The notes: generated from the letters alone by a model not told the origin. Counted from the first letter of the stretch, positions 1-10,996 are shown. The stretch: 64,000 nucleotides of DNA from Corynebacterium pseudodiphtheriticum DSM 44287 (GCF_000688415.1 NZ_JIAH01000007.1:186001-250000), one strand, 5' to 3'. Numbers and translations: made by a program.

Positions 1-281
1 TATATCAAGCGATTACTGCAGCACTGGGGGATGTTCGCGCGGGGAAAACTGGAATGGTGCCAGCTCATTTGCGTGATGGACACTATCAAGGGGCAAAACG
101 CCTCGGGAACGCGCAAGACTATGTCTATCCGCATGATGATCCGCGCGGTGTTGTCAAGCAACAATATATCCCGGATGGGTTAGGCGACGCAGTTTATTAC
201 CAGCCTACTGACCACGGTAATGAGAGCCGTATTTCGGAATACCTGGGCAGACTGCGTAGGTTGGTACGAGGTAAGAAATAA
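1..281 (+). CDS. rarA: Replication-associated recombination protein A, C-terminal fragment
   Basis: This is the last part of an AAA+ ATPase of the RarA/MgsA/WRNIP1 family, which acts at stalled replication forks. The gene is cut by the window edge; reading starts at base 3 in frame, so no start is visible. The visible 92 residues carry the conserved C-terminal stretch of the family, with HLRD, the [10 protein letters not shown] motif and a PTDHGNE segment near the end. The ATPase motifs lie outside the window. In related corynebacteria rarA also sits directly upstream of alaS. The family call rests on this C-terminal signature only. Confidence 0.85.
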   Translation, partial: YQAITAALGDVRAGKTGMVPAHLRDGHYQGAKRLGNAQDYVYPHDDPRGVVKQQYIPDGLGDAVYYQPTDHGNESRISEYLGRLRRLVRGKK

Positions 282-286
282 GAACG

Positions 287-326
287 AGAAGCGAGTTAGT
301 AGACTCGCTTCTGAAAACGATTTTGA
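287..326 (+). terminator. Strong hairpin between rarA and alaS
   Basis: A perfect 10-bp stem (AGAAGCGAGT at 287-296 against ACTCGCTTCT at 303-312) encloses a six-base loop only six bases after the rarA stop. The bases after it, gaaaacgatttt, are T-rich only after a few positions, so it is an imperfect intrinsic terminator. It may end rarA transcription or sit in the alaS leader. The stem is seen directly; the role is inferred. Confidence 0.55.
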
Positions 327-347
327 CAAAGAGAAAAGGACTTCGCA

Positions 348-3020
348 GTGAAAACTCATGAGATTAGAGACCGATTTATTCAGCATTTCGCGCGTCGTGG
401 ACATGAGGTTGTGCCGAGCGCTTCATTGGTTTTAGACGATCCGAATTTGCTATTCGTGAACGCGGGTATGGTTCCATTCAAGCCGTTTTTCTTGGGGCAA
501 CAGAACCCTCCGTACCCGAATGGGACTGCGACCTCGATTCAGAAGTGCGTCCGTACTCTTGATATTGATGAAGTAGGTATTACGACGAGGCACAATACTT
601 TCTTCCAAATGGCTGGTAACTTCTCGTTTGGTCAGTATTTCAAAGAAGGCGCCATTACCAATGCCTGGTCTCTGCTGACCAACTCGCTGGCTGATGGTGG
701 TTTAGGGCTTGCCCCGGATCGCCTTTGGGTTACTGTCTATGAGACCGATGATGAGGCCGCCGAAATCTGGCAAAATGTTGTCGGAATTCCAGCTGAACGC
801 ATCCAGCGAATGGGTGTTGAAGACAACTATTGGCACATGGGCGTACCAGGTCCGTGCGGACCATGCTCCGAGATCTATTATGACCGCGGACCAGAGTACG
901 GTATTGAAGGCGGCCCCGCAGCCGATGAACACCGGTATATGGAGATTTGGAACCTCGTATTCATGCAATATGAACGTGGTGAATCGACTGGCTCCGGTAA
1001 GGGCGATTTCGAAATTCTGGGGGAGTTGCCAGCGAAAAACATCGATACTGGCTTAGGCATCGAACGACTGGCTTGTCTGCTTCAGGGCGTAGATAATGTG
1101 TACGAAACTGATCTGTTACGCCCAGTGATTTCTGCAGCGGAGAAGCTCACTGGTGCCGATTATGGTGCTAAGCAAGGCGATGACGTACGGTTCCGGGTTA
1201 TTGCTGATCACTCGCGCACCGCGATGATGCTAATTCTCGACGGCGTAACACCGTCGAATGAAGGCCGTGGCTATATTTTGCGACGCCTTCTACGCCGGAT
1301 TATTCGTTCTGCTCGTCTGCTTGGTGCCCGTGCTGAAACCATCAAGACTTTTATGTCGACCGTGATGGATACGATGGAACCGTCGTACCCAGAAATTCAA
1401 GAAAGCCGCGAACGAATTCTGGCTGTATCTTCAGCAGAAGAACGAGCTTTTTTGAAAACGCTGGAATCGGGAACAAGCCGCTTTGATGAGACCGCACAAC
1501 AGCTTAATCAACGTGGCGAAAAGGTACTCACTGGCTCAGACGCCTTTTTGCTGCACGATACTTACGGCTTTCCTATTGACTTGACGATGGAAATGGCGGC
1601 AGAGGCTGGCTTAGACGTGGACATGGACGGTTTTCACAACGCCATGGCCGAGCAAAAAGCGCGGGCGAAAGCTGATAATAAGGCGAAGAAAAATACCCAT
1701 GCTGACGAATCCGTCTACCGCGAATGGGTGGATAACCAACCCACTGAATTTGCGGGCTATTCAGAGCAAGCGACGAATTCCACGATCATCGGTTTGGTTC
1801 GCGACGGTCAATCGGTCACAACTGCCCACAGCGGCGAGAATGTGGAAGTTATTCTGGATGTAACCCCGATGTACGCGGAATCCGGAGGCCAACTGGCAGA
1901 TCGAGGTACGATTACCGCGGGGGACGCCACCGTCGAAGTCACCGATGTGCAAAAGATTGCCAAAAAACTGTGGGTGCACCGTGGTCAGCTGCTAGGCGGT
2001 TCTATTGAAATCGGTCAGGCAGCGACGGCAGAATACGACCAGCAATGGCGTCACGGCGCACGGCAGGCGCACACAGCAACTCACCTTATCCACGGTGCTT
2101 TGCGAGACGTTCTTGGCCCAACTGCAGTGCAGGCGGGGTCGATGAATCGGCCGGGGTATTTGCGATTCGACTTCAACTACACCGAGCAGCTGAGCGCTGA
2201 GCAGATGGATCAGATTGCGACGATCACCAACCAAGTCGTCGACGCAGATTATCAGGTTAACACCATGGAAACTACGCTTGATCAGGCTAAGGAAATGGGA
2301 GCACTCGCGCTATTCGGTGAGAACTATGGCGAACGAGTTCGGGTAGTCGAGATTGCTGGCCCGTTTTCGACAGAGCTATGTGGCGGTACACACGTTAGCC
2401 ATTCTTCGCAGATTGGTCCGGTTTCAGTTCTTGGCGAATCATCCGTGGGATCCGGCGCACGCCGAATTGAGGCCTACTCTGGATTGGATGCTTTCCGTTA
2501 TTTCTCGAAAGAAGCTGCATTGGCCCATGGTGTGGCGCAGTCGTTGAAAGCTAAACCGAATGAAGTCCCGGAACGAATCGAAGCACTAACCCGCAAGTTG
2601 AAAGATGCCGAAAAACAGGTAGCGGCTCTCCGGCAACAACAAATGGCAGCACAGGCCACGGAATACGCAAACGATGCAGTAGATGTGAACGGAATTGCTG
2701 TTGTCTGCGCACAATTGCCATCTGATGTTAATGGGGGGCAGTTGCGTTCGATCGCCGTGGATATCCGTAATCGCATTAAAGATCGCCCAGCCGTGGTCGT
2801 TCTGGCTGCAGATAATGACGGTAAAGTGCCGTTCGTAGCTGCCGTAAGCTCGGCTGCAGTCGACAAGGGAATCGCAGCTGGCAAATTGGTATCTCTGTTT
2901 GGAAGCTATGTTGGTGGAAAAGGTGGAGGCAAACCAGACTTAGCGCAAGGCTCAGGGAACCTCGCAGCTGGTATAAACCAAGGCTTTGCGGCTGTACGCG
3001 AGGAAATTTCTCAGGTTTAA
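348..3020 (+). CDS. alaS: Alanyl-tRNA synthetase
   Basis: It charges tRNA-Ala with alanine in the cytoplasm and edits mischarged Ser and Gly. The 890-residue length fits bacterial AlaRS. The N-terminal class II catalytic core starts right after the GTG start ([19 protein letters not shown] is motif 2). The editing domain has the zinc ligands HTATH (His575, His579) and CGGTH (Cys678, His682). The C-terminal DHHA1 domain includes the [12 protein letters not shown] segment. The start is supported by an AG-rich site (gagaaaagga) just upstream. It is followed after about 130 bases by ruvX, the usual corynebacterial order. Confidence 0.97.
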   Translation: MKTHEIRDRFIQHFARRGHEVVPSASLVLDDPNLLFVNAGMVPFKPFFLGQQNPPYPNGTATSIQKCVRTLDIDEVGITTRHNTFFQMAGNFSFGQYFKEGAITNAWSLLTNSLADGGLGLAPDRLWVTVYETDDEAAEIWQNVVGIPAERIQRMGVEDNYWHMGVPGPCGPCSEIYYDRGPEYGIEGGPAADEHRYMEIWNLVFMQYERGESTGSGKGDFEILGELPAKNIDTGLGIERLACLLQGVDNVYETDLLRPVISAAEKLTGADYGAKQGDDVRFRVIADHSRTAMMLILDGVTPSNEGRGYILRRLLRRIIRSARLLGARAETIKTFMSTVMDTMEPSYPEIQESRERILAVSSAEERAFLKTLESGTSRFDETAQQLNQRGEKVLTGSDAFLLHDTYGFPIDLTMEMAAEAGLDVDMDGFHNAMAEQKARAKADNKAKKNTHADESVYREWVDNQPTEFAGYSEQATNSTIIGLVRDGQSVTTAHSGENVEVILDVTPMYAESGGQLADRGTITAGDATVEVTDVQKIAKKLWVHRGQLLGGSIEIGQAATAEYDQQWRHGARQAHTATHLIHGALRDVLGPTAVQAGSMNRPGYLRFDFNYTEQLSAEQMDQIATITNQVVDADYQVNTMETTLDQAKEMGALALFGENYGERVRVVEIAGPFSTELCGGTHVSHSSQIGPVSVLGESSVGSGARRIEAYSGLDAFRYFSKEAALAHGVAQSLKAKPNEVPERIEALTRKLKDAEKQVAALRQQQMAAQATEYANDAVDVNGIAVVCAQLPSDVNGGQLRSIAVDIRNRIKDRPAVVVLAADNDGKVPFVAAVSSAAVDKGIAAGKLVSLFGSYVGGKGGGKPDLAQGSGNLAAGINQGFAAVREEISQV

Positions 3021-3148
3021 CGTGATATTTCGAGAGGCTATAGGCCGTAATAGCCGCGCCGATCGCCATTTTGTTACCGTTTAGTTATAGAATACCTACG
3101 AAGCCGAATACAACGGACCTGTCGGCACCAGAAAGGTAGAACGTATAC

Positions 3149-3685
3149 GTGAGTATGCCCGAGCCAGACGCGCCAAGCGTTGATTCTCCTAGCGACTATG
3201 CTTCAATCGCTGGGCGTCGAATCGGTCTCGATGTCGGTACCGTTCGTATTGGTGTTGCTGCTTCGAACCGTGAAGCGACAATGGCATTTCCTGTGGAAAC
3301 TGTCCAGCGCAAAACTGGGTTCAAAGATCGCGACCAAAGCGATATCGATCGTTTACTCAGCCTGATCGAACAGTACGAGGCTGTGGAAATTATCGTCGGA
3401 CTGCCTAGGGATCTACAAGGTCATGGCTCAAAAAGTGTAAAACACGCGAAAGAAATTGCCTTTCGCATCCGACGTCGTCTGCGTAATGCTGGTGTCGAAA
3501 CCCCCGTAGTGTTCGCTGATGAACGATTAACTACCGTGGCCGCATCCCAAGCATTGCGAGCATCGGGTGTATCTGAAAAAGCCGGGCGAGCGGTGATCGA
3601 TCAAGCCGCAGCTGTGGAAATTTTGCAATCGTGGTTGGATTCCCTTGCACTCGCCCGCCAGCGTGAAAACGACTCGCCGAACTAA
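3149..3685 (+). CDS. ruvX: Putative pre-16S rRNA nuclease / Holliday junction resolvase-like protein (YqgF family)
   Basis: This is an RNase H-fold protein of the YqgF/RuvX family, associated with maturation of the 16S rRNA 5' end. The family signature [12 protein letters not shown] occurs near residue 25, the VGLPRDLQG strand near residue 90 and the late acidic segment DERLTT near residue 125. At 178 residues it is longer than the roughly 140-residue minimum because of N- and C-terminal tails. The GTG at 3149 has a ribosome site (gaaagg) 10 bases upstream; an in-frame ATG at 3155 is an alternative. It lies 15 bases before mltG and is probably co-transcribed with it. Confidence 0.9.
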   Translation: MSMPEPDAPSVDSPSDYASIAGRRIGLDVGTVRIGVAASNREATMAFPVETVQRKTGFKDRDQSDIDRLLSLIEQYEAVEIIVGLPRDLQGHGSKSVKHAKEIAFRIRRRLRNAGVETPVVFADERLTTVAASQALRASGVSEKAGRAVIDQAAAVEILQSWLDSLALARQRENDSPN

Positions 3686-3700
3686 GAAGAGATTATAGAG

Positions 3701-4897
3701 ATGAGCAATCAAACTCGAGTGCGCGTAAAGCGCAGCATGGACCCGAAGTATGTCAAACGTCGGCAGCGGGGTCTTGCTGTCCTCATTGCGTCATTTATCT
3801 TGATAATCGGTGTGAGCGCCTATATTGCGTTCAATGTCGTTTTTGCTCGTGGAGGTGCATCTGTGGATGACTACGACGGGAACGGCAATGGCGTCGTTGC
3901 CATGGTGCAGATTAAAGAGGGCGATTCTATTTCGTCATTAGGCCCGGAGCTAGAAGAACGTGGCATTGTAGCATCTGATTCCGTATTCCAGACTGCTGCT
4001 GCTAGTAATCCAGACGCTGGAAATGTACAGCCTGGATTTTATCGCCTGGAAGAAGAGATGAGTGCTCAAGCTGCAGTCGCAGCGTTGCTGGATCCAGCTA
4101 AGCAGGTCGACCTGCTTGACGTTCACGGCGGCGCTACTTTGCAGGATGTCAACGTCAAAGGTGGTAATGTTCGGCTTGGGATATATAGCCAGATTTCCGA
4201 TGTCAGCTGCGCAGATAATGAAGAGGATCAGTGTGTTAGCGCTGAAGAACTAGCATCTGTAGCCGCTAATAAAGACCCTGCGGATCTCGGCGCGCCTGAG
4301 TGGGCGCTGGATCCTGTCCGCGCGCAAGGCTCTGATCCAAAACGTCTTGAAGGATTAATTGCTCCAGGTCAATACGTCATTGACCCGAATATGGATGCAG
4401 AAGAAATCTTAACGGATCTGGTAACGCGAACAACCAAGCGGTACAACGATTCAAAAATTGTCGAACGTGCGCGAGCAGTGGGCTTGGAACCATATGAGCT
4501 ATTGATTGCGGCTTCATTGGTAGAGAGGGAAGCACCAGCGGGCGACTTTGACAAAGTCGCGCGTGTGATTCTGAATCGTTTAGACGAACCAATGCGTCTA
4601 GAATTTGATTCGACGGTAAATTACGGGTTGGATGATGTAGAACTCGCAACCTCGGATGAAGATCGAGCACGCCAAACTCCGTGGAATACTTATGCGATGG
4701 ATGGCTTGCCGGCAACCCCGATTGCTGCGCCTTCAGATGATGCATTACATGCTATGGAACATCCTGCCGAGGGGAATTGGCTGTTTTTCGTGACGATTGA
4801 CAACAAAGGCACCACAGTATTCAACGACACCTTCGAAAAACACTTAGAAGATGTAGATCGGGCGCTCGAATCCGGAATCTTGGATCACCATGAGTAG
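3701..4897 (+). CDS. mltG: Endolytic murein transglycosylase MltG
   Basis: It is a membrane-anchored lytic transglycosylase that cuts nascent glycan strands and so sets peptidoglycan strand length. The 398 residues start with a basic cytoplasmic segment and one transmembrane helix (about residues 24-48). A LysM-like region (KEGDSISSLGPEL) follows, then the YceG domain. The catalytic glutamate is Glu275 in ASLVEREAP, and FDSTVNYGL is the conserved downstream segment. A roughly 60-residue insert rich in acidic residues and containing two cysteines (around 158-185) separates the two extracellular parts. The 3' end overlaps aroE by 8 bases. Confidence 0.93.
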   Translation: MSNQTRVRVKRSMDPKYVKRRQRGLAVLIASFILIIGVSAYIAFNVVFARGGASVDDYDGNGNGVVAMVQIKEGDSISSLGPELEERGIVASDSVFQTAAASNPDAGNVQPGFYRLEEEMSAQAAVAALLDPAKQVDLLDVHGGATLQDVNVKGGNVRLGIYSQISDVSCADNEEDQCVSAEELASVAANKDPADLGAPEWALDPVRAQGSDPKRLEGLIAPGQYVIDPNMDAEEILTDLVTRTTKRYNDSKIVERARAVGLEPYELLIAASLVEREAPAGDFDKVARVILNRLDEPMRLEFDSTVNYGLDDVELATSDEDRARQTPWNTYAMDGLPATPIAAPSDDALHAMEHPAEGNWLFFVTIDNKGTTVFNDTFEKHLEDVDRALESGILDHHE

Positions 4898-5735
4898 TTC
4901 CGTTCCGAGTAGCTCGGAAATCGTGCACCGTGCAGCCGTGCTGGGGTCGCCGGTCTCTCATTCGCTCTCACCGGTATTACATAATGCTGGTTACGCTGCA
5001 TTGGGGCTTGACCAGTGGCACTATCTATCCTTCGATGTTCCTAAGGGACAGTTAGCATCGTTTGTGGCTAATGCTGATCCCTCATTTCAGGGGTTTTCAG
5101 TCACCATGCCGGGAAAATTTGAAGCACTCCAAGTCGCCGATTCCGTCAGTGGGCGTGCCCAAATGATTGGTGCGGCGAACACCCTGGTTCGCCGCGAAAA
5201 CGGCTGGTTTGCCGATAATACTGATGGAGATGGAGTGCTTGGTGCATTAAAAGAGCTGTTTCCACAGACCAGTAAACAATTGGAGCATGTCGTGGTGTTG
5301 GGATCTGGGGGAACTTCCCGGCCTGTCTTGTGGGCGTTGGGTACGCTCGGTGTTTCTACTGTCACCGTCGTAAACCGAAGGGATCGTAGTAATGAATGGG
5401 CTCCGCTAGCAGAAGCGGTCGGACTTAATTGGCGGACAATTAGTTGGGAAGACAAAGTTCCGGATAGTGATGCTGTGATATCGACTGTTCCTTCCGCAGC
5501 TTTGCTTGGTCATGAACGACGTGTTGCTCATGCACCGGTTCTCGATGTGATTTATGATCCGTGGCCGACAGCATTGACCACCCAAGCTGCTTCTAATGGG
5601 CACCGCAGCGTAGGCGGACACGTTATGTTGGCCTATCAGGCTTTTGGCCAGTTCACAGCCTTTACCGGAAAGTCCGCTCCCGAATCAAGTATGTGGGAAG
5701 CATTGGAAGGGGTACTGGCGTCTCGCATCGCATAA
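4890..5735 (+). CDS. aroE: Shikimate dehydrogenase
   Basis: It reduces 3-dehydroshikimate to shikimate with NADPH, the fourth step of the aromatic pathway. The 281-residue protein has the substrate-binding GSPVSHSLSPVLHN motif near residue 18, the catalytic lysine Lys76 in VTMPGK, the DNTDGDG motif near residue 110 and the dinucleotide-binding LGSGGTSRPV. The usual basic cluster after the second beta strand is NRRDRS, which suits NADP. VTMPGK, rather than NVTxPxK, is the form I recall in actinobacterial AroE. The start overlaps the mltG end, suggesting translational coupling. Confidence 0.93.
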   Translation: MSSSVPSSSEIVHRAAVLGSPVSHSLSPVLHNAGYAALGLDQWHYLSFDVPKGQLASFVANADPSFQGFSVTMPGKFEALQVADSVSGRAQMIGAANTLVRRENGWFADNTDGDGVLGALKELFPQTSKQLEHVVVLGSGGTSRPVLWALGTLGVSTVTVVNRRDRSNEWAPLAEAVGLNWRTISWEDKVPDSDAVISTVPSAALLGHERRVAHAPVLDVIYDPWPTALTTQAASNGHRSVGGHVMLAYQAFGQFTAFTGKSAPESSMWEALEGVLASRIA

Positions 5736-5785
5736 TTGTGGCTTATAACCGGTTGCTTTAAGGACTTGCGGTAGCGTGAATAAGC

Positions 5786-6244
5786 ATGGGGGGATTATCA
5801 CTACATGCATTAGTTGTTCTTGCAATCGTGTGGGCTAGCGCTCTGATCTACTACGACTTGCGCTATCACCGGTTGCCAAATTTACTTACCGTGCCTGCTG
5901 CATTGGTGTCGGTGGTTTGGGCTCTTTTTATGCAGAACACAGGTCAGATCCTCTGGTCTGCAGTAACCTGGCCGGCCTTGTATATTGCACAACTTGTTGT
6001 AAGTTTTTCCTGCAATGGGCGGGACGGATGTAATCGCGGAGTTGGTGGCGGTGACATCAAACTCGCCGTTCCCTTGGGGGTTGCCGCAGCCGCTGTCGGC
6101 AATGTTTTTGCTGTTTTACTTGCATCGATGACTGCAGCAATACTGAGTTTGTGCACTGCAACACTATTGCGGCGCAGCTACGTTGCACATGGGCCATCTA
6201 TGATATTGGCCACTGTGATGGTTTCAATAGTGTTTGTGGAATAA
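5786..6244 (+). CDS. Small prepilin-type peptidase (A24 family), peptidase domain only
   Basis: It is a 152-residue polytopic membrane protein of the type IV prepilin peptidase family. It has the two aspartate motifs expected for the catalytic pair, [10 protein letters not shown] near residue 23 and GGGDIKLA near residue 91, and about five hydrophobic helices. It lacks the N-terminal methyltransferase part of PilD. Such short forms occur between aroE and aroC in corynebacteria and mycobacteria. No pilin gene is present in this window, so the substrate is unknown. Its stop codon overlaps a possible aroC ATG at 6244. A catalytically dedicated role in Flp/Tad-type pilus or pseudopilin processing is inference. 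Confidence 0.85.
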   Translation: MGGLSLHALVVLAIVWASALIYYDLRYHRLPNLLTVPAALVSVVWALFMQNTGQILWSAVTWPALYIAQLVVSFSCNGRDGCNRGVGGGDIKLAVPLGVAAAAVGNVFAVLLASMTAAILSLCTATLLRRSYVAHGPSMILATVMVSIVFVE

Positions 6245-6252
6245 TGGTGTCT

Positions 6253-7512
6253 ATGCTTCGTTGGACAACCGCTGGGGAATCACACGGCCAAGCACTTGTG
6301 GCTGTCGTAGAGAATATGCCTGCACACGTTGAACTCACTTCAGATGATATTGCGCACCAACTCGCACGCCGTCGCCTGGGCTATGGGCGCGGGGCACGCA
6401 TGAAATTTGAAGCAGACGAGTTAAGTCTGCTTGCAGGGATACGGCATGGTAAGACACTGGGCAGTCCAATCGCGATCATGATTGGTAACACAGAGTGGCC
6501 GAAGTGGGAAACTATCATGGCTGCGAATCCGGTTGATGTAGATGACCCCGAGATTGCTAAAGCAATGAGCTCGGGGCGTGGTGCGCAGTTGACGAGACCT
6601 CGTCCAGGGCATGCAGATTTCTCAGGCATGGTGAAATATGAGCATAGCGATGCTCGTAATATTCTTGAGCGTTCGTCTGCACGTGAGACTGCTGCGCGAG
6701 TAGCCTGTGCGACGGTTGCGCGTAATTTCTTACGGCAAGTTCTCGGCGTGGAAGTTCTTTCCCATGTAATCTCCATTGGGCCATCGCAACCCTATGATGG
6801 CCCTGCACCAACGCCGGATGATATTGACCGCATCGATGCTTCTCCAGTGCGTGCTTTTGGCAAAGATGCAGAAGGATCGATGGTCTCTGAAATAGAAGCG
6901 GCGAAGAAAGCTGGTGACACGCTTGGCGGCATCGTCGAAGTCGTTGTCGATGGTCTTCCTATCGGCTTAGGTTCTCATGTTTCGGGTCAGACTCGACTGG
7001 ATGCACAGCTGGCGGCAGCCTTGATGAGTATTCAAGCCATTAAAGGCGTGGAAATTGGTGATGGTTTCACTCAGGCTCGTTCACGAGGCTCAGCAGCACA
7101 CGACGAATTTATGCATGCAGCATCTGGTTTAACCCGCGCGACGAATCGCGCAGGTGGTTTGGAAGGAGGGACTACCAATGGTGAACAGCTACGGTTACGC
7201 GCTGCTATGAAACCAATTTCTACTGTCCCCAGAGCTTTACGCTCCTTCGACATGAATACCGGCAAGTCTTCGACTGCTATTCACCAGCGTTCGGATGTCT
7301 GCGCGGTGCCTGCTGCCGGAGTTGTCGCAGAAGCTATGGTTGCCTTGGTACTTGCACAGGCGGTGCTCGAAAAATTTGGTGGCGATAGCGTTGCGGAAAC
7401 GCGTCGCAATTTTCAGGCTTATCAAGAAAGCGTCGACAAGCGGTTTTCGTTTTTCGGAACTCAGTCGGCAGGAGGGGCAAGTACGGGACCAGTAGAAGAA
7501 GGGGACCAATGA
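6253..7512 (+). CDS. aroC: Chorismate synthase
   Basis: It converts EPSP to chorismate using reduced FMN, the last step of the shikimate pathway. The protein opens with the near-invariant [15 protein letters not shown], has the [15 protein letters not shown] motif, and the later [15 protein letters not shown] and [14 protein letters not shown] motifs. I chose the ATG at 6253 because MLRW is the conserved N-terminus; an ATG at 6244, which overlaps the previous stop codon, would add three residues. The reading frame stays open for 100 bases upstream but those residues do not look like the family. The stop overlaps the aroK start in an ATGA. Confidence 0.95.
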   Translation: MLRWTTAGESHGQALVAVVENMPAHVELTSDDIAHQLARRRLGYGRGARMKFEADELSLLAGIRHGKTLGSPIAIMIGNTEWPKWETIMAANPVDVDDPEIAKAMSSGRGAQLTRPRPGHADFSGMVKYEHSDARNILERSSARETAARVACATVARNFLRQVLGVEVLSHVISIGPSQPYDGPAPTPDDIDRIDASPVRAFGKDAEGSMVSEIEAAKKAGDTLGGIVEVVVDGLPIGLGSHVSGQTRLDAQLAAALMSIQAIKGVEIGDGFTQARSRGSAAHDEFMHAASGLTRATNRAGGLEGGTTNGEQLRLRAAMKPISTVPRALRSFDMNTGKSSTAIHQRSDVCAVPAAGVVAEAMVALVLAQAVLEKFGGDSVAETRRNFQAYQESVDKRFSFFGTQSAGGASTGPVEEGDQ

Positions 7513-8042
7513 CTTCTGCAGAACAACCACGCCCTTCTGTCGTACTCGTTGGTCCTCCCGGAGCTGGAAAAACCACTATTGGGCGTCGCTTGGCGCGGGT
7601 ACTGAACCAAACTTTTGTCGATTCTGATTCCGTAATTGAACAACGTGCTGGGAAAACCTGCGCCGAGATTTTCGCTGATAGCGGAGAAGATGCATTCCGT
7701 GAGCTGGAAGCCGAAATAATTGCTGAAGCATTACATGAGCCCGGGGTTCTTGCACTCGGCGGTGGCGCAGTTATACACGAAGGCACTCGTGGGTTGCTTG
7801 GAGAACAAACCGTAGTCTTTGTAGACGTCAGTGATGAAACCGGTATCGAGCGGACTACTCGACCGCACAACAGAGACCAGCGCCCGTTACTAGCTGGGGC
7901 TGACGCCAACGAACGGTACCGAAAATTAATGGCGCAACGGCGACCGTTGTACCGAGAAGTCGCTGATTATCGTGCGCGGACAGAGCAACGCAGCCCGCAG
8001 CAGGTTGTTGCCGATATTTTGGGATTCTTGGAAACCTTATAG
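7509..8042 (+). CDS. aroK: Shikimate kinase
   Basis: It phosphorylates shikimate at the 3-position with ATP. The 177-residue P-loop kinase has the Walker A motif GPPGAGKT at residues 15-22, the substrate-binding DSDSVIE at about 38, the FRELE motif near 62 and the GGGAV motif near 80. The LID region carries [11 protein letters not shown]. The order aroC-aroK-aroB and the 4-base overlap with aroC show that it belongs to the shikimate operon. Confidence 0.95.
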   Translation: MTSAEQPRPSVVLVGPPGAGKTTIGRRLARVLNQTFVDSDSVIEQRAGKTCAEIFADSGEDAFRELEAEIIAEALHEPGVLALGGGAVIHEGTRGLLGEQTVVFVDVSDETGIERTTRPHNRDQRPLLAGADANERYRKLMAQRRPLYREVADYRARTEQRSPQQVVADILGFLETL

Positions 8043-8065
8043 CGCCTGGAAGGCAGTACACGACG

Positions 8066-9193
8066 ATGAACTTCAACATGTTTTCACCATCGCCGGATAA
8101 TCGGCAATTTACCCGCGGTACCACGGAGGTTATTGAGGTTAACGGCCCTAATCCCTACCAAGTTATTGTCGACCGTGGCTTGACTGATGCGATAGCAGAG
8201 CGGAGTAAACAGACTGGCGCACAAACCGTGGGTATTATTCACCAGCCGACGATGGCAGCCCCGGCGCGTCAGCTAGCATCTGCCATCGAAGACCGTGGCT
8301 TACGAGTGCATTTGTTTCCAGTACCCGATGCAGAAGCCGCGAAGAGCCTAGAGGTTGTCGGCGAATTATGGGATAAGCTCGCACAGCATAATTTTTCTCG
8401 CCGCGACGTGGTCATTGGATTTGGTGGTGGTGCGGTCACAGACCTCGTCGGGTTTGTTGCTGCCACTTGGATGCGCGGTATCAAAGTCATTCAAGTACCT
8501 ACCACGCTTTTGGCAATGGTGGATGCAGCTGTTGGTGGAAAAACAGGAATTAATACTGGTCACGGTAAAAACCTGGTGGGAGCGTTCCATGAGCCCGATA
8601 GCGTATTTGTCGATCTGGACCGGCTTACGACGCTTCCGCAAAGCGAAATCATTGCTGGATCAGCTGAAATTATTAAGACTGGATTTATCAGTGACAGCAT
8701 TATCATCGATCGTTACGAGGCAGACCCACAGAACTGCCTAGACCCAGATGGTTACCTTCCAGAATTAATTGCGCGTTCGATTGCAGTAAAGGCGAACGTC
8801 GTCGGGATGGATCTTCGTGAGTCTGGATTACGTGAGACTTTGAACTATGGACACACCTTCGCACACGCAGTGGAATTGCGAGAAGAATTCCAGTGGCGCC
8901 ACGGCGATGCTGTGGCTGTCGGCATGATGTATGTTGCGCATCTCGCGCACAACCGCAAACTGATTGACGAAGATCTTTTGCGACGTCATCGAAGCATCTT
9001 GCAGTCTGTCGGTCTCCCGGTTTCGTATGAAGCTGGACATTTTTCTGTACTGCGCGACGGTATGAGTCGAGATAAGAAAAATCGTGATGGAAATCTGCGC
9101 TTTGTCGCCCTGACAAGAATCGGTGAGTGCACTCGCATTTCAGATGCCTCAGATGAGGAATTACGCGCAGCGTACACAGCGATCAGTAGCTAA
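8066..9193 (+). CDS. aroB: 3-dehydroquinate synthase
   Basis: It makes 3-dehydroquinate from DAHP with NAD and a divalent metal. The 375 residues include the nucleotide-binding [19 protein letters not shown], the [11 protein letters not shown] motif, the metal ligand Glu in [10 protein letters not shown] and the histidines of [12 protein letters not shown]. The C-terminal [17 protein letters not shown] is also typical. The start at 8066 has a GGAAGG site 12 bases upstream, which is rather far; a second ATG at 8078 is an alternative. The first 15 residues are not conserved in the family. Confidence 0.95.
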   Translation: MNFNMFSPSPDNRQFTRGTTEVIEVNGPNPYQVIVDRGLTDAIAERSKQTGAQTVGIIHQPTMAAPARQLASAIEDRGLRVHLFPVPDAEAAKSLEVVGELWDKLAQHNFSRRDVVIGFGGGAVTDLVGFVAATWMRGIKVIQVPTTLLAMVDAAVGGKTGINTGHGKNLVGAFHEPDSVFVDLDRLTTLPQSEIIAGSAEIIKTGFISDSIIIDRYEADPQNCLDPDGYLPELIARSIAVKANVVGMDLRESGLRETLNYGHTFAHAVELREEFQWRHGDAVAVGMMYVAHLAHNRKLIDEDLLRRHRSILQSVGLPVSYEAGHFSVLRDGMSRDKKNRDGNLRFVALTRIGECTRISDASDEELRAAYTAISS

Positions 9194-9225
9194 TACTGTA
9201 GGTGTGCAACGTTAAGGAGGAATTA

Positions 9226-9681
9226 ATGTCCAGTGATAAGCATCCGACGATTTTGGTGCTTAATGGTCCAAACCTGAATCGTTTAGGGAAGCGGCAACCA
9301 GATGTTTACGGCGCTGTAACCTTGCCGGAACTGGAAAAACAGCTGGTTAGCGCAGGTCATGCACGAGGCCTGCAGGTAGTATGTCGACAGTCGAACGCAG
9401 AGCACGAATTAGTGGAATACGTGCATGAAGCTGCGGATAAGCAGTGGCCTGTGATCATTAATCCGGGTGGACTGACACACACGTCGGTAGTATTGCGTGA
9501 TGCGCTAGCAGAAGTTGCCGAACAGAAGGGGTTCATTGAGGTACACATCTCCAATATCCATGCCCGCGAACCGTTTCGTGCGCATTCCTACCTTTCTCCT
9601 ATCGCTCGAGGAGTGATTTGCGGGTTAGGCGTTTCCGGTTATTACGCAGCAGTAGATTATTGGGCGAAGAATTTGGCGTAA
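9226..9681 (+). CDS. aroQ: 3-dehydroquinate dehydratase, type II
   Basis: It dehydrates 3-dehydroquinate to 3-dehydroshikimate. This is the small dodecameric type II enzyme. The 151 residues show [17 protein letters not shown] with the catalytic Tyr, the [16 protein letters not shown] segment and the [17 protein letters not shown] motif containing the catalytic His. The start at 9226 follows a good AAGGAGG site by 6 bases. An upstream in-frame GTG at 9202 would place the ribosome site inside the gene. With aroE, aroC, aroK and aroB it makes a nearly complete shikimate cluster. Confidence 0.95.
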   Translation: MSSDKHPTILVLNGPNLNRLGKRQPDVYGAVTLPELEKQLVSAGHARGLQVVCRQSNAEHELVEYVHEAADKQWPVIINPGGLTHTSVVLRDALAEVAEQKGFIEVHISNIHAREPFRAHSYLSPIARGVICGLGVSGYYAAVDYWAKNLA

Positions 9682-9790
9682 CATCGTGATTTGTAATTCT
9701 TTTTCTAGAATATGAGCAAGAGAGCAAACAATCGCGAATCACCGCAGATTTTAATTCGATCATAAGATTTAGTTTACGATGAGGAGAAAA

Positions 9791-10882
9791 ATGGCACTGG
9801 CAGATACTCGTTTCAGTAACCGCCGTCGTAAGTTGGCGACTGCAATGGCGGAAGAACGACTCGATGACTTTTTGGTTACTCACTTAATACACGTGCGCTA
9901 CCTTTCTGGATTTTCTGGATCTAACGGAGCAGTCCTGCTGTCGAAAGACCAATCAGCTGCTATTAGCACTGATGGTCGCTATGCAACACAGATCGCTGAG
10001 GAAGTACCGGATATCGACGCGGTGATCACGAGCGCTATCACGAAAGAGCTGTTGCAGAAACTGGAAGGACCGCGTCGCGTCGGGGTTGAATCCGATTTCG
10101 TGAGCATTGAGCAGTTTAAGCAGCTCGAAAAACAGTGCCCGGATGAAGTCACCTTAGTACCTATTTCCGGGATGATTGAGAAGATCCGCCTGGTAAAAGA
10201 TAACGTTGAAATTGAGCGTTTGACTGGGGTAGCAGAATTAGCGTCGCAAGCACTGGAAGACATGATTGCTGCTGGCGAAATTGCAGCGGGCCGTACCGAG
10301 CGGCAGGTGGCGGCCGATTTGGAATATCGTATGAGGCTGTTGGGGGCCGAACGACCTAGTTTTGACACTATTGTTGCAAGTGGCCCGAACGGTGCGAAAC
10401 CACACCATGGGGCGGACGATCGAGAGCTGCAAAAAGGGGATCTAGTCACTATCGACTATGGTGCGCATTTGCGCGGGTTTAACTCGGATATGACCCGCAC
10501 CGTGGCTATCGGTCCCGTTGATGATTTTGCCCGGGAAATTTATGACCTTGTGCTCAAAGCACAGGAAGCAGGGGTTCGAGCAGCTACTCCGGGCACATCT
10601 CTTTCTGACGTCGATGAGGCGTGTCGTGAAATTATCCGAGAAGCAGGCTATGACGAGTATTTTGTCCACTCTACTGGCCACGGAATCGGCTTGGATGTAC
10701 ATGAAGCTCCGGCGGCTGCGAAGACTGGTCAAGGTAGCCTTGAGGCGGGAATGACACTGACGATTGAACCTGGTATTTATATTCCAGGTAAGCTTGGCGT
10801 TCGCATTGAAGACACATTGGTGATTACCGACGGTAAGCCCAAGAATCTGTCAACGCCTACAAAGCAATTACGTGAACTGTAA
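9791..10882 (+). CDS. pepQ: Xaa-Pro peptidase (M24 family)
   Basis: It is a cytoplasmic dimetal aminopeptidase P/prolidase-type enzyme that frees residues next to proline. The creatinase-like N-domain is followed by the pita-bread domain with all five metal-binding motifs: TIDYGAH, SDMTRT, HSTGHGIGLDVHE, LTIEPGIY and GVRIEDT. I chose the ATG at 9791 because GAGGAG lies 4-5 bases upstream; the ATG at 9779 overlaps that ribosome site and would add four residues. Whether it acts on dipeptides or longer peptides cannot be read from the sequence. It precedes efp as in other actinobacteria. Confidence 0.9.
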   Translation: MALADTRFSNRRRKLATAMAEERLDDFLVTHLIHVRYLSGFSGSNGAVLLSKDQSAAISTDGRYATQIAEEVPDIDAVITSAITKELLQKLEGPRRVGVESDFVSIEQFKQLEKQCPDEVTLVPISGMIEKIRLVKDNVEIERLTGVAELASQALEDMIAAGEIAAGRTERQVAADLEYRMRLLGAERPSFDTIVASGPNGAKPHHGADDRELQKGDLVTIDYGAHLRGFNSDMTRTVAIGPVDDFAREIYDLVLKAQEAGVRAATPGTSLSDVDEACREIIREAGYDEYFVHSTGHGIGLDVHEAPAAAKTGQGSLEAGMTLTIEPGIYIPGKLGVRIEDTLVITDGKPKNLSTPTKQLREL

Positions 10883-10890
10883 ACCAGCGG

Positions 10891-10919
10891 AGTTTGTGCA
10901 GAAGCGTTAGGGTTATACT
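10891..10919 (+). promoter_or_regulatory. Candidate promoter of efp
   Basis: A good -10 element, TATACT, lies at 10914-10919 in the context ggTATACTgg, which resembles the extended corynebacterial -10. The -35 region (AGTTTG at 10891-10896, 17-base spacer) is weak, as is common in this group. The distance to the efp GTG is 77 bases. Confidence 0.4.
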
Positions 10920-10996
10920 GGCGCAAGCTAATCTGAACTAAGCAGTGCCGGAAAACAGCGTACTGCCGCTAACTAGACACATTGGAGAGTTGATTC

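Noticed and set aside
3036..3055. GGCTAT/ATAGCC stem after alaS
   Set aside because: Only 6 bp and no immediate T-run, so not listed as a terminator.
7334..7909. Minus-strand frame opposite aroC and aroK
   Set aside because: Antisense shadow of two well-supported genes with no motif.
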